Positions 22,473 to 30,412 of a DNA stretch of 35,045 nt are shown here, piece after piece. Every line of letters begins with the position of its first letter. The first letter of the stretch is position 1. The position numbers were made by a program, and so were the translations under genes. The DNA is taken from IMG/VR virus record IMGVR_UViG_3300020183_004338, positions 1 to 35,045 of that record; one strand, given 5' to 3'. The notes under the pieces are model-generated. The model searched no databases. It was given only the letters and a program-made list of their open reading frames with translations, and was not told the DNA's origin. Origin of the DNA: a virus.

Positions 22473-23237
22473 TTGAGTAAGAGAAAAACTGGTGCTTTAA
22501 GAAAAGAACAACAACGTAAAATGAACAATAATTCACATAAATTTTATATCCATGAAAATAAAACAATCGATTTTAATCAAGACAATCGAAAAAATAAGAA
22601 AAAGATAGAACTGCTACCGCAGTCAATCAATCAAGAAAAATACATCCTATCACTCATCGACAGAGACTTAGACATCGTAGTTGTATCCGGTCCAGCTGGC
22701 ACCGGTAAGACGTACTTAGCGATGCTAGCCGCGATTAAGTCCCTAAGAAACGGAGACTGCGATAAGATCATATTGACTAGACCTGCGGTAGCGGTTGATG
22801 ACGAAAAACATGGTTTCTTACCTGGCGATCTAAACAGTAAGATGGAACCTTGGGTACGACCTTTAGTAGATGTGCTTAATGAATTTTACTCACTACGTGA
22901 AATAACTTATATGCTTGAAGAACAAATTATTGAAATCGTTCCACTAGCATTTTGTCGTGGTCGTAATTTTAAAAAAGCATTTGTAATATTAGACGAAGCA
23001 CAAAATGCTACACCAACGCAATTAAAAATGTTGTTGACTAGAATTGGGATAGGTAGTAAAATAGTTATTACAGGTGATATTGAACAAACAGATAGACGCA
23101 TGGTAGATAATGGTATCTACGATCTAACAAATAGATTGTTAAAGAAACCTACAGCAGGGATAGGTGTTTGTAAATTTGAAATAAGAGATATTAGAAGACA
23201 TAAGATTATTGAGGATGTTTTAGAACTATATAGTTAA
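22473..23237 (+). CDS. phoH: PhoH-family ATPase
   Basis: A 254-residue P-loop ATPase of the PhoH family, frequent in marine and freshwater phages. The first ~50 residues are basic and Asn/Lys-rich (SKRKTGALRKEQQRKMNNN). Walker A is GPAGTGKT (73-80) in VVVSGPAGTGKTYLAMLA; Walker B is AFVILDEAQNAT (169-180); LTRPAVAVDDEKHGFLPGDL and KIVITGDIEQTD are further family blocks. The role in phages is unsettled; RNA-related helicase or phosphate-stress links have been proposed for the family. It is one of two plus-strand genes and diverges from the late operon, so it is probably an early or middle gene. Confidence 0.93.
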   Translation: MSKRKTGALRKEQQRKMNNNSHKFYIHENKTIDFNQDNRKNKKKIELLPQSINQEKYILSLIDRDLDIVVVSGPAGTGKTYLAMLAAIKSLRNGDCDKIILTRPAVAVDDEKHGFLPGDLNSKMEPWVRPLVDVLNEFYSLREITYMLEEQIIEIVPLAFCRGRNFKKAFVILDEAQNATPTQLKMLLTRIGIGSKIVITGDIEQTDRRMVDNGIYDLTNRLLKKPTAGIGVCKFEIRDIRRHKIIEDVLELYS

Positions 23238-23254
23238 TTATTTTTTAACTTTTT
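23232..23254 (+). terminator. Weak hairpin at phoH end between convergent genes
   Basis: AGTTAA/TTAACT (23232-23237 and 23245-23250) with a T-rich loop, followed by TTTT. It overlaps the phoH stop and the end of the convergent gene. AT-only stem, so weak. Confidence 0.3.
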
Positions 23255-23513
23255 GTTTAAGAGATAAAGGAGCATCCTTGATTAGCTGCTCAATTAGTGA
23301 AGGATAAATCTTCCTATAGTATTCATTTAACCTATTAAAATCCTTATCAATGGCTTTGCCTTCAATTACACATTTTTCAACATTTTGAATAGCATAGTCC
23401 ATGATTACATTGCATGTACTATAATCTGCAGGCTTAACTTTTTTACATACCTTTACCATTTCGTCTATTTGACCGCCGGCCTTTCTAAAAAATGTTATTA
23501 ATAAGTATCTCAT
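23238..23513 (-). CDS. Conserved phage protein next to clamp loader (91 aa)
   Basis: A 91-residue protein beginning MRYLLITFFRKAGGQIDEMV, with a strand-strand-helix look, then CNVIMDYAIQNVEKCVIEG. I recall homologues starting MRYLLITYY...GQIDE in T4-like marine phages, with no assigned role. It overlaps the clamp-loader gene by ATGA. Its position is where T4 has gp62, the small clamp-loader subunit, but it is about half the length and I see no gp62 resemblance, so I leave it unnamed. Confidence 0.65.
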   Translation of the reverse strand: MRYLLITFFRKAGGQIDEMVKVCKKVKPADYSTCNVIMDYAIQNVEKCVIEGKAIDKDFNRLNEYYRKIYPSLIEQLIKDAPLSLKQKVKK

Positions 23514-24433
23514 GTTGTTAACTCAACTAAAGTCGCGGCTAAGCTAATTTCTGGAACACCAACTAGTGACAAATTAGCTAAGCCATTACGAATGATAACA
23601 ATTGATGCATCTTTCTTTTCGTTGCTGTTACCCCAAAGATCAAGATTGTCATACATCCATCTATAAGTATCTTCAATACGAGTAGGATATAAACTAATAT
23701 ATTGCATCAACTGTTGTCGTCCCTCAAGTATTTTCCCAGATTTAAATAAATGTATAGCTGTAACTAACAACTCATCTTCTCCACCTGATCCAATTATTGG
23801 TGCAACAAGTTTTCCACTTACACTGTTTACTTGTAGTTGATTTAGACACTTTCTTAGATCAGGATATGTAGCGCGAACATATGTATCTAATACTTCTAGA
23901 TCAAATTCTATATTTTCGTTTACAAGTACCGTCGCTGCTCTTGCAGTAAATTCAGTCATATCAGTCTTAGAAATATGAAATTCATGACAGCGTGACTTGA
24001 GTGCAGGAATGATCTTGTGTTGATAATTGCAAGTTAGGATATAGCGCACTGTCATGTGATACGCTTCCATATCATTTCTCAAGGCTGCTTGCGCATTATG
24101 ACTTAGATAGTCAGCTTCGTCTAATAGCACCACCTTGAACTTGCCAAAAGGCATAGTCTGCACGAAATAATTAATTTTTTCTCTTACATCGTCAACGCTA
24201 TTAGTTCTAGATGCATTGATTTGAAGAACATCAAAATCTTCAACGTGTAATTCATTAATAAGAACCTTAGCAAGTGTGGTCTTGCCAGTACCCGGTTCAC
24301 CACTTAATAGCAAATGTGGAATAGTTTCTTCTTTAATCCAATTGTTTACTTGGTCACGTTGCTGTGTATTGACGAAAACGTATTCATCGACGGACTTAGG
24401 TCTGTATGCCTCTACCCATAATTTATTTTTCAT
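23510..24433 (-). CDS. 44: Sliding clamp loader large subunit (T4 gp44-like)
   Basis: A 307-residue AAA+ ATPase of the RFC/gp44 group, which loads the sliding clamp on primed DNA. Family boxes are visible: WVEAYRPKSVDEYV (RFC box II), Walker A GEPGTGKTTLA (45-55), Walker B VVLLDEADYLS (101-111), NYQHKIIPALKSRCHEF with the SRC arginine finger motif (147-149). Length matches T4 gp44 (about 319). A sigma70-type promoter (TTGACA, 17 nt, TAGCAT) ends 6 nt before the ATG. Partner genes for the small subunit and clamp are not recognised in this window. The 91-aa gene is translationally coupled. Confidence 0.92.
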   Translation of the reverse strand: MKNKLWVEAYRPKSVDEYVFVNTQQRDQVNNWIKEETIPHLLLSGEPGTGKTTLAKVLINELHVEDFDVLQINASRTNSVDDVREKINYFVQTMPFGKFKVVLLDEADYLSHNAQAALRNDMEAYHMTVRYILTCNYQHKIIPALKSRCHEFHISKTDMTEFTARAATVLVNENIEFDLEVLDTYVRATYPDLRKCLNQLQVNSVSGKLVAPIIGSGGEDELLVTAIHLFKSGKILEGRQQLMQYISLYPTRIEDTYRWMYDNLDLWGNSNEKKDASIVIIRNGLANLSLVGVPEISLAATLVELTT

Positions 24434-24439
24434 AACTAT

Positions 24440-24468
24440 ATGCTAACAATAAATTTGGCACATGTCAA
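24440..24468 (-). promoter_or_regulatory. Sigma70-type promoter before gp44
   Basis: The minus strand has a perfect TTGACA (24463-24468), a 17-nt spacer and TAGCAT (24440-24445), 6 nt before the gp44 ATG. It overlaps the very end of the GroES-like operon's spacer. Confidence 0.55.
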
Positions 24469-24472
24469 GAAT

Positions 24473-24832
24473 TTAGATATCCTTATCGCTAAGGGTTTCA
24501 TCAAATACAGGGTCATCACTAACACACAATATATCATTGTTATCAACTTTTCTAATTGTATAATTTCCGTTGTCTGTTTCTATTTTGATGCCTCGAGTCC
24601 AACGTCCATGTGCAATTAAAACATACTGACCCACTTTAATTTCCTTTTGTTCTGGGCCAATCTTAAAAACTTGTGCCCAGCGCGGCCTAATTCCATGACT
24701 TTTCATATCGTCATTTCTTAAAACTATGCCGCCTGATGTAATACGTTCATCGAAAATCATATCGGTTACAATAACATTGTCGTGTATAGCACGTATATCT
24801 TTTACATTATAAGGTTTTATATTTAAGCTCAT
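24473..24832 (-). CDS. GroES-like co-chaperonin
   Basis: A 119-residue protein of the Cpn10/GroES fold. RAIHDNVIVTDMIFDERITS and GGIVLRND correspond to the first strand and the mobile loop of GroES (the 'R-P-L-x-D-R-V' and 'S-x-G-G-I' region). VGQYVLIAHGRWTRGIKI and DILCVSD match the later barrel strands. T4 uses gp31 in the same role to fold its capsid protein with host GroEL; marine T4-like phages carry this GroES-like version. The mobile loop GGIVL supports GroEL binding. Downstream of the 105-aa gene with a 1-nt gap. Confidence 0.85.
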   Translation of the reverse strand: MSLNIKPYNVKDIRAIHDNVIVTDMIFDERITSGGIVLRNDDMKSHGIRPRWAQVFKIGPEQKEIKVGQYVLIAHGRWTRGIKIETDNGNYTIRKVDNNDILCVSDDPVFDETLSDKDI

Positions 24833-24833
24833 A

Positions 24834-25151
24834 TTATTTACTAGTTTTTTTGATTTGTTCTACTTCAAAATCAGCTTCTAACTGTTGTTCTAACTCAATT
24901 TCTTCCTTAGTTAGTTCACGTTTTACTGATGGTCGTTTATAATTTGTTACTTGTGCAGATTTATGTCCTACAGTCTTACTATAGCCTTTAGCAACCTTTT
25001 CAGTAACAGGAGTAATAACGTTCCCATTGCTATCAATATGATCGCCTCTAGCATTTACCTTCATGTTGCCAACTGCTCTGACGTTTTCATTTTTGGCAAT
25101 CAAAGCACCCATATCAATCATTTTTCCCTGCGCGGTTCTACGTTTTGGCAT
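24834..25151 (-). CDS. Conserved phage protein of unknown function (105 aa)
   Basis: A 105-residue basic protein. GKMIDMGALIAKNENVRAVG and NMKVNARGDHIDSNGN form a motif I associate with a small conserved protein of T4-like marine phages. The C-terminal 35 residues are a charged helix (ELTKEEIELEQQLEADFEVE). No catalytic residues stand out. AGGAGTGGGAT provides a strong Shine-Dalgarno. Probably co-transcribed with the GroES-like gene. Confidence 0.65.
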   Translation of the reverse strand: MPKRRTAQGKMIDMGALIAKNENVRAVGNMKVNARGDHIDSNGNVITPVTEKVAKGYSKTVGHKSAQVTNYKRPSVKRELTKEEIELEQQLEADFEVEQIKKTSK

Positions 25152-25160
25152 ATCCCACTC

Positions 25161-25661
25161 CTATTTTAAAAATTCTTCTATATCCAAGTCGTAATACAAG
25201 CTATTTATACGATGTACTCCTATAATATATAAAACAAAGCTTGATACGCTGGAACCTCTTCCTACGCCATACACAATATTATTAGCTTTCATTGTGTCTA
25301 CCAAATATTTTAAATATTGCAATAATGTAAACATATTGCGTTCTTGAAACATCAATAATTCTTTACCGGCTCGTTGTAACTCTTCTTCTGTTGTACAATT
25401 TTCCAAAACAAATTTAGCAATGTCCATTTCTTTATATAGATCAGGCATGTGCCAATTAGATTGATTTATACTGTCAAACTCACTTATAGAAATATCTAAA
25501 TTATTATAAGGTTTAAGTTTGGGCACTACTACATCTAACTCACCATTAAAAGTTATTTCTATATCTGTCAAGGCTTCTAATTGTTTATTTGGGTTTTTAT
25601 AATAGATATCAAGTATGTCACTTTCTGACAATACTATTTGACCAAACTTGTCTTTGAACAT
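25161..25661 (-). CDS. DNA polymerase III alpha-like fragment protein (166 aa)
   Basis: A 166-residue protein whose C-terminal ~65 residues resemble a short slice of bacterial DNA polymerase III alpha (DnaE): FTLLQYLKYLVDTMKANNIV, then YGVGRGSSVSSFVLYIIGVH and RINSLYYDLDIEEFLK, matching the DnaE motif G-P-G-R-G-S-A-x-G-S-L-V-A-Y, I-T-x-V-D-P-L-x-Y and L-x-F-E-R-F-L. The catalytic aspartates of the palm lie further on in DnaE and are absent here, so polymerase activity is not expected. The N-terminal half (LSESDILDIYYKNPNKQLEA) is unassigned. It may be a repurposed nucleotide-binding remnant. Complete-looking gene; next to conserved T4-like genes. Confidence 0.65.
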   Translation of the reverse strand: MFKDKFGQIVLSESDILDIYYKNPNKQLEALTDIEITFNGELDVVVPKLKPYNNLDISISEFDSINQSNWHMPDLYKEMDIAKFVLENCTTEEELQRAGKELLMFQERNMFTLLQYLKYLVDTMKANNIVYGVGRGSSVSSFVLYIIGVHRINSLYYDLDIEEFLK

Positions 25662-25675
25662 TAAGTTAGTTTAAA

Positions 25676-26209
25676 TTAACTTGCCTTCCATGTCAAGCCC
25701 ACATCTTTCCAATCGTTAGTATCAAAAAGTTTTACTACTTTATCCTTTTTAGTGGTAGTAATTACACAACTGTTATTATTCCACCAGTTATTACCTGCAT
25801 ATGTAGCCTCAGCCTCTTCAAAAAGTGTATGGAACTTTATGTTACTAGTTAATTTACTTCCAAATACTATCTCATCTACAGCTACTCTACCTTCCATAAT
25901 AGCATCAAATTTTAACATTAAAACTATACCAATTATTTGATCGAAGGGCTCTTCAGGTAATTCTATAACTTTTAAGCCTGCTTTTCTATACTTGTCTATA
26001 GCTTTTTTATCCTTATTGTGTACAAATATGTTATGCTCTAAATTTTCAAGAAGATAAAAATTAATTCGTTCAATAGCTATTTTTTGTTCCCATTGATCTT
26101 CTGTAAGCACAGTCATCAACAAGTTCATATCATAGGTGTTTACCATAAATGTGCCTTCAAAATGAATAGCAGCCTGAAACACAAAACTTTTTTCTATTCT
26201 AACATTCAT
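25676..26209 (-). CDS. Conserved phage protein of unknown function (177 aa)
   Basis: A 177-residue protein: FVFQAAIHFEGTFMVNTYDM, then IAIERINFYLLENLEHNIFV, and GLKVIELPEEPFDQIIGIVL, a pattern I recall from conserved proteins of T4-like cyanophages. No function is assigned. It overlaps the 75-aa gene upstream by ATGA and lies before the DnaE-like gene, with 14 nt between. Confidence 0.65.
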   Translation of the reverse strand: MNVRIEKSFVFQAAIHFEGTFMVNTYDMNLLMTVLTEDQWEQKIAIERINFYLLENLEHNIFVHNKDKKAIDKYRKAGLKVIELPEEPFDQIIGIVLMLKFDAIMEGRVAVDEIVFGSKLTSNIKFHTLFEEAEATYAGNNWWNNNSCVITTTKKDKVVKLFDTNDWKDVGLTWKAS

Positions 26210-26433
26210 TTTTTGACATCGATTTTAATATTTAGATTTTGCTTCTTAATTAAATCGTCCATCTTTTTATTATATGCAGTTCTATGACTATCTATAGCCA
26301 TATGTAGTTGATGTATCAAAGGCTGATTGCCAGTTCTATAGGCAAAAGTTAATTTTTTATTTAAATCTGAAATTATATTTTGCAAATCTTCTAAACTTTT
26401 TTCATCAAGATTATGTATAAACGGATGTTCCAT
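26206..26433 (-). CDS. Conserved small phage protein (75 aa)
   Basis: A 75-residue helical protein, MEHPFIHNLDEKSLEDLQNI and KLTFAYRTGNQPLIHQLHMA, ending in a basic helix. Its opening and 'FAYRTGN..LIHQL' stretch recall a small conserved T4-like phage protein near structural genes. It could form a coiled-coil (SLEDLQNIISDLNKKL). Function unknown. The next gene downstream overlaps by ATGA; the upstream structural gene ends 3 nt away. Confidence 0.65.
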   Translation of the reverse strand: MEHPFIHNLDEKSLEDLQNIISDLNKKLTFAYRTGNQPLIHQLHMAIDSHRTAYNKKMDDLIKKQNLNIKIDVKK

Positions 26434-26436
26434 TTA

Positions 26437-27759
26437 TTAAAAAGGATTAAAAGGTATCCTTCTCCAAATATCTAAACCGTCATAATTTGTTATATCTACA
26501 TCTACATTTGTTAATGTAGTTGTTTCTATACCTTGAAATTCAACGCCTGCTACACCATTAGTTCTAAACAAGCTTACAGTTAAATTTCCAGTACCACTGC
26601 TCCATGACTTTACATAATATGGCGTATTTGCAGTCACGCCTATGTTACTTAAACCACTGACGCCCGTAAATATAACAGGTTGATTTACATCTAAGTAAAT
26701 AATGTTTGCTCCAGTTACATTAATTATATTAGGCGCCGAGGTTGTGTCAATATTAATACTGTATGAATTCGAACTATAATTTGCTGCAGCAACATACATG
26801 TAACTGACAGGGTTCATATTCATATAGGCAACGTTTCCTGCTAAATCGACGTTACCAGATATATTAGCATTCGCAGAAACTTTAAATGCTGTTGAGTTAG
26901 CAACATTGCTTACATAATAAGTTGTACCTAGATTTAAGTTGGCTTCAGTACTAACTGCAGCATTACTTGCTGTGAATACTACAGGTAAACCATTATATAA
27001 ACTTGATGTATTGCTTGTGATAATAAAATCATTTGCTAAGGTACTAACACTTAGTTGCGTTGACGTTGTATTATCAACGCAAACAGTACCTACTTTGTCG
27101 CCTTGTTGTCCTGTACTTGGCGGAGTTCTTTTAACTAACTGAGTTGACTGATAGTTTCTATTGATAGGTTCAATGTAGATAGAATTTCCGCAATCAATCG
27201 TTGTAATTCTAAAGTTAAGTTGTGTGATGCCATAAGGAAATGATATTTGAGAGACGTTACTTACATTAGCAAAATTCTCAAGCATAGTTGCGCCATAGTT
27301 ATTTGATGTTGCAATTATGTTAGCAGGAAAACTTATAGTATAATTCGCATCAGCATTGCTCGTAGATAATTGAATTTCTATTGATTGTTGTGTATTGACA
27401 GGAGCCCAACTGCTTGTATTTAATGTTATATTGTTTGCTATTTGTCCATAATGAACGTCGGCTATACTTGCGTTAATTAAAACAGTACCGGTTAAGGCGT
27501 TACCTAAATTGTAAGTTGTTGATCTAAATGCAAGAGTACTGGCATTCGCAATAAGAGTGTTAGCCATGTCGTTGTTTAATGTTGAATTGGCTAATGCTGC
27601 TTTCAATACAACATTCTGCTGCAGGTTTGTGATCTCAGTTCCTGCAGTGTCTAAGTTAGTTTTTATTGCTGTAAAGTTACTTCTAAATCCCTGCGTACTG
27701 TTGTTCACGCCAGGGATCGGATAATTTACATCTATACCGTTAGTGTCAATATTACTCAT
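26437..27759 (-). CDS. Structural protein, tail or fibre-associated (440 aa)
   Basis: A 440-residue Asn/Thr/Ser-rich protein. It opens NGIDVNYPIPGVNNSTQGFR and FTAIKTNLDTAGTEITNLQQ, an N-terminus frequent in tail or baseplate-associated proteins of this phage group. The rest is beta-rich, with repeated strand pairs such as LNLGTTYYVSNVANSTAFKV and VTANTPYYVKSWSSGTGNL, which are the same small domain twice (a 'TPYYV' type repeat that also appears in the 875-aa neighbour as TAGSTFYVKEI). The C-terminus IWRRIPFNPF is aromatic. Upstream leader has AGGA and a TATAAATT directly before ATG. Likely a virion component. Confidence 0.75.
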   Translation of the reverse strand: MSNIDTNGIDVNYPIPGVNNSTQGFRSNFTAIKTNLDTAGTEITNLQQNVVLKAALANSTLNNDMANTLIANASTLAFRSTTYNLGNALTGTVLINASIADVHYGQIANNITLNTSSWAPVNTQQSIEIQLSTSNADANYTISFPANIIATSNNYGATMLENFANVSNVSQISFPYGITQLNFRITTIDCGNSIYIEPINRNYQSTQLVKRTPPSTGQQGDKVGTVCVDNTTSTQLSVSTLANDFIITSNTSSLYNGLPVVFTASNAAVSTEANLNLGTTYYVSNVANSTAFKVSANANISGNVDLAGNVAYMNMNPVSYMYVAAANYSSNSYSINIDTTSAPNIINVTGANIIYLDVNQPVIFTGVSGLSNIGVTANTPYYVKSWSSGTGNLTVSLFRTNGVAGVEFQGIETTTLTNVDVDITNYDGLDIWRRIPFNPF

Positions 27760-27783
27760 AATTTATAAAATCCTACATTGTAT

Positions 27784-30411
27784 TTAGTAAACCTGAGGAT
27801 CATTAGGTAAAATTGTCTTGTGCGGGAATAAAACGTAAAAATCTTTACTATCAACAGGGTCAGGTGTTGGGTATGCACTTGGCAGCCCAGTCCAAGCAGG
27901 TGGTATAAATGAATTTTCATAATTATAAGTCATACTTTTATCAACAGTGAACCTGTCTATTCTAAAGTTAATGTTGTTTAGTTTATAACTATTATTAATA
28001 GGATCTACCCATTCAGTTTCAATGTTGCGTTTAATAGTTTGTGAAAATCCAGGTTTGGTATAACAAATCACCCAAGCAGGAGTAAATCCTAATGTATTGC
28101 CGTCAATCTGTTGACTAGTCATCCATAATGGTAAAATATTTGCGTCATAATTTTGCCCTAAAACATCTCCAACTTGCTTTCTCATATTCGGCAAGCTATT
28201 AGGATATAAATTTAAAACATAGCCTGGTGTTAAACTTGTATAAAATAATGGTGCACCCTGCTCTACTAATATGTCATTTTCAGATTGCGTTGCTGTATCA
28301 TATCCATATTGAGTATATAAAATTGAAGGTTGATTATCAATATAGCTAGTATAAATTGTTGTACTACTTGTATACCAAGGCCCCAATGCTAAATCGATTG
28401 GGAATGGCCAACGAACTTCTTTGCTTATACTTAGATAATCTTTGGCGAATCCATCTTGTTCCGGACTATATCTTACTAAGTTATCAATAATTCTACTATA
28501 AACTACTTCATAAACTACTTCGTTATTTTCATCCTTAGCAACTGCAGTTTCAATCGATCCTAAAGTTAAATACTTCCAATAATGATTTTTAGTGATAGCA
28601 GCTATATATTGATCTAAGTTACTAGCAAAAATACCATAGGCGTGAACATAACTTACATAGGTTGATTTACCAAAATTAACATCTTCTGGCCTATACAAAT
28701 ATTCACTCGGTATTAAAGTGTCATCTGTTAACAAACTATCAATAATTAATCTATCTTCAATACTTGGTGTGCATTTAACATAAAGTGTATCTAGAGGTTG
28801 AAAATTTTCCTGCAATACATTTATTGTAAAAGTTTTTGTATTTGTAAGTAATGGGTATTCATTACTATAAGCTTCTACTGTAAAAGTAAATGTGTTAATA
28901 TCATTTAATGTTGTAATATAATTTTCAGGCTGAAACGCGACCCTGCCTGTAATTTCACCGTTTGATAATAATGTTAGATTAGGTGGTAAGTCCCCACTGT
29001 CGTTTGTTAGTCTATAAAAAAGTTCAACATCTGAAACTGCAGTGACACGTTTTAAACTAAGTTGATTATTACTTAATGTACCTAAATCAGATGGACTTTC
29101 CCAAACTATTACTCCATCAATACCATTACTAAGTCTAAATTCAAAATTATAGAATTGACTTTGAATAAGCGGGAACTCGCTTTTGAAAACTGCAACACTA
29201 AAATTAAATTGACTTATACTATTGTCAGCAATCACAGGTGTTCCTGTAATCCATCCTGTAGTACTATCTCCTGAGAGTCCTAATGGCAGTCCAGCAAAAG
29301 AATATGATAATGTATTATTATCAAAATCGTTTCCTAAAATTTTAAAAGCAAAATAATTGTCACTATAGAATTTTCCAATATAGGCATATTGATTAGGATT
29401 ATATGTAGCTCCTGTAATTAAACCATATTCAGGTAAAATAAAGTATCTATAATTTACACTATCTTCAATTTTATATGTTGGAGGTCTTGTATTAAATATT
29501 ACCGGTTCTCTGGTATTTTGAGGTTTACCCTCTCCGCCTTGTGTCACTGGAGTGTTTTGATTTTTAATAGTTATAAAATAAGTTTGTATATCACTACCTA
29601 ACGCACTATCAAGTTTTAAAGTAAAACTAAATGTCCTTATTGTAGGTTCACCTACACTAACGTTTGGAAGAGTTACAGTCATTATGCCGTCGTCTTCATT
29701 TAAAATATATACAGGTCCGTTTATAGTAGTGCTTACAGAAAATTGAGTTAAATTTATAATTTCTTTTACGTAAAATGTTGAACCTGCAGTAAGTCCACCT
29801 ATTACCCCGCCGCTAAATATTACTGGTCTTCCTATCTCAAAGCCTTCAGTCGATAAACAAGTAATTAAATTAGTTGTCATCAAGGTAGCTGTTGCAGTAG
29901 TATTAATTAAACCTAAGTTAGTTGTAACAATAGGTGGTTGTGCGTAACCTCTTATTAAACCAAATTCATTAATTTCTAATCCTGGAGGTAAGGTTCCTTG
30001 TAAAACTCTTATTTCAACTTCGTTTTCAGGCACAGGGTTACTATATTGAACTTGAAATTCTTTCCAAATACTATCATTAACTGTAAACAAAGATCCTGAA
30101 GGAGTTGTAAACTCTGGCGCTACCACACCTAATATTTGTATGGTGAAAGTTCTATCAAGTACATTTCCTAAATTATCAGTAGCTCTTATTACAAATTGAT
30201 ATAATTTATCAGTAAATATTATAGTAGGTATGCCGGATAATAAACCAAACACATCAAGAGATAGGCCATTAGGTAATATACCACTTAATAATTTATAGGT
30301 TATAGAGGTAGAAGGTAATACAGCAACAGCTTCAAATTGATAATTAATTTCAATACTTGCAGGATAAACACCTATTGATCCTGCTGAGGTTATCCATCTA
30401 GGCTGTGCCAT
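27784..30411 (-). CDS. Tail or fibre protein with Ig-like repeats (875 aa)
   Basis: An 875-residue protein built of putative Ig (He_PIG-like) modules: YKLLSGILPNGLSLDVFGLL then SGIPT, VLQGTLPPGLEINEFGLIRG, YSFAGLPLGLSGDSTTGWIT and DLPPNLTLLSNGEITGR. Each has the family pattern of L-P-x-G-L-x-L ... G-x-I-x-G-T-P, giving at least four copies in residues 30-510. The C-terminal ~350 residues are aromatic and non-repetitive (GPWYTSSTTIYTSYIDNQPS) and may contact a partner or baseplate. Ig-like repeats on tailed-phage virions commonly aid weak binding to surface carbohydrate. It follows the protease gene with 1 nt between (stop to start), AAGGAAAT serving as Shine-Dalgarno. Confidence 0.78.
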   Translation of the reverse strand: MAQPRWITSAGSIGVYPASIEINYQFEAVAVLPSTSITYKLLSGILPNGLSLDVFGLLSGIPTIIFTDKLYQFVIRATDNLGNVLDRTFTIQILGVVAPEFTTPSGSLFTVNDSIWKEFQVQYSNPVPENEVEIRVLQGTLPPGLEINEFGLIRGYAQPPIVTTNLGLINTTATATLMTTNLITCLSTEGFEIGRPVIFSGGVIGGLTAGSTFYVKEIINLTQFSVSTTINGPVYILNEDDGIMTVTLPNVSVGEPTIRTFSFTLKLDSALGSDIQTYFITIKNQNTPVTQGGEGKPQNTREPVIFNTRPPTYKIEDSVNYRYFILPEYGLITGATYNPNQYAYIGKFYSDNYFAFKILGNDFDNNTLSYSFAGLPLGLSGDSTTGWITGTPVIADNSISQFNFSVAVFKSEFPLIQSQFYNFEFRLSNGIDGVIVWESPSDLGTLSNNQLSLKRVTAVSDVELFYRLTNDSGDLPPNLTLLSNGEITGRVAFQPENYITTLNDINTFTFTVEAYSNEYPLLTNTKTFTINVLQENFQPLDTLYVKCTPSIEDRLIIDSLLTDDTLIPSEYLYRPEDVNFGKSTYVSYVHAYGIFASNLDQYIAAITKNHYWKYLTLGSIETAVAKDENNEVVYEVVYSRIIDNLVRYSPEQDGFAKDYLSISKEVRWPFPIDLALGPWYTSSTTIYTSYIDNQPSILYTQYGYDTATQSENDILVEQGAPLFYTSLTPGYVLNLYPNSLPNMRKQVGDVLGQNYDANILPLWMTSQQIDGNTLGFTPAWVICYTKPGFSQTIKRNIETEWVDPINNSYKLNNINFRIDRFTVDKSMTYNYENSFIPPAWTGLPSAYPTPDPVDSKDFYVLFPHKTILPNDPQVY

Positions 30412-30412
30412 A

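Noticed and set aside
23238-23513. Small gene after gp44 as clamp loader small subunit gp62
   Set aside because: Position fits, but the product is only 91 residues and shows no gp62 resemblance that I can see.
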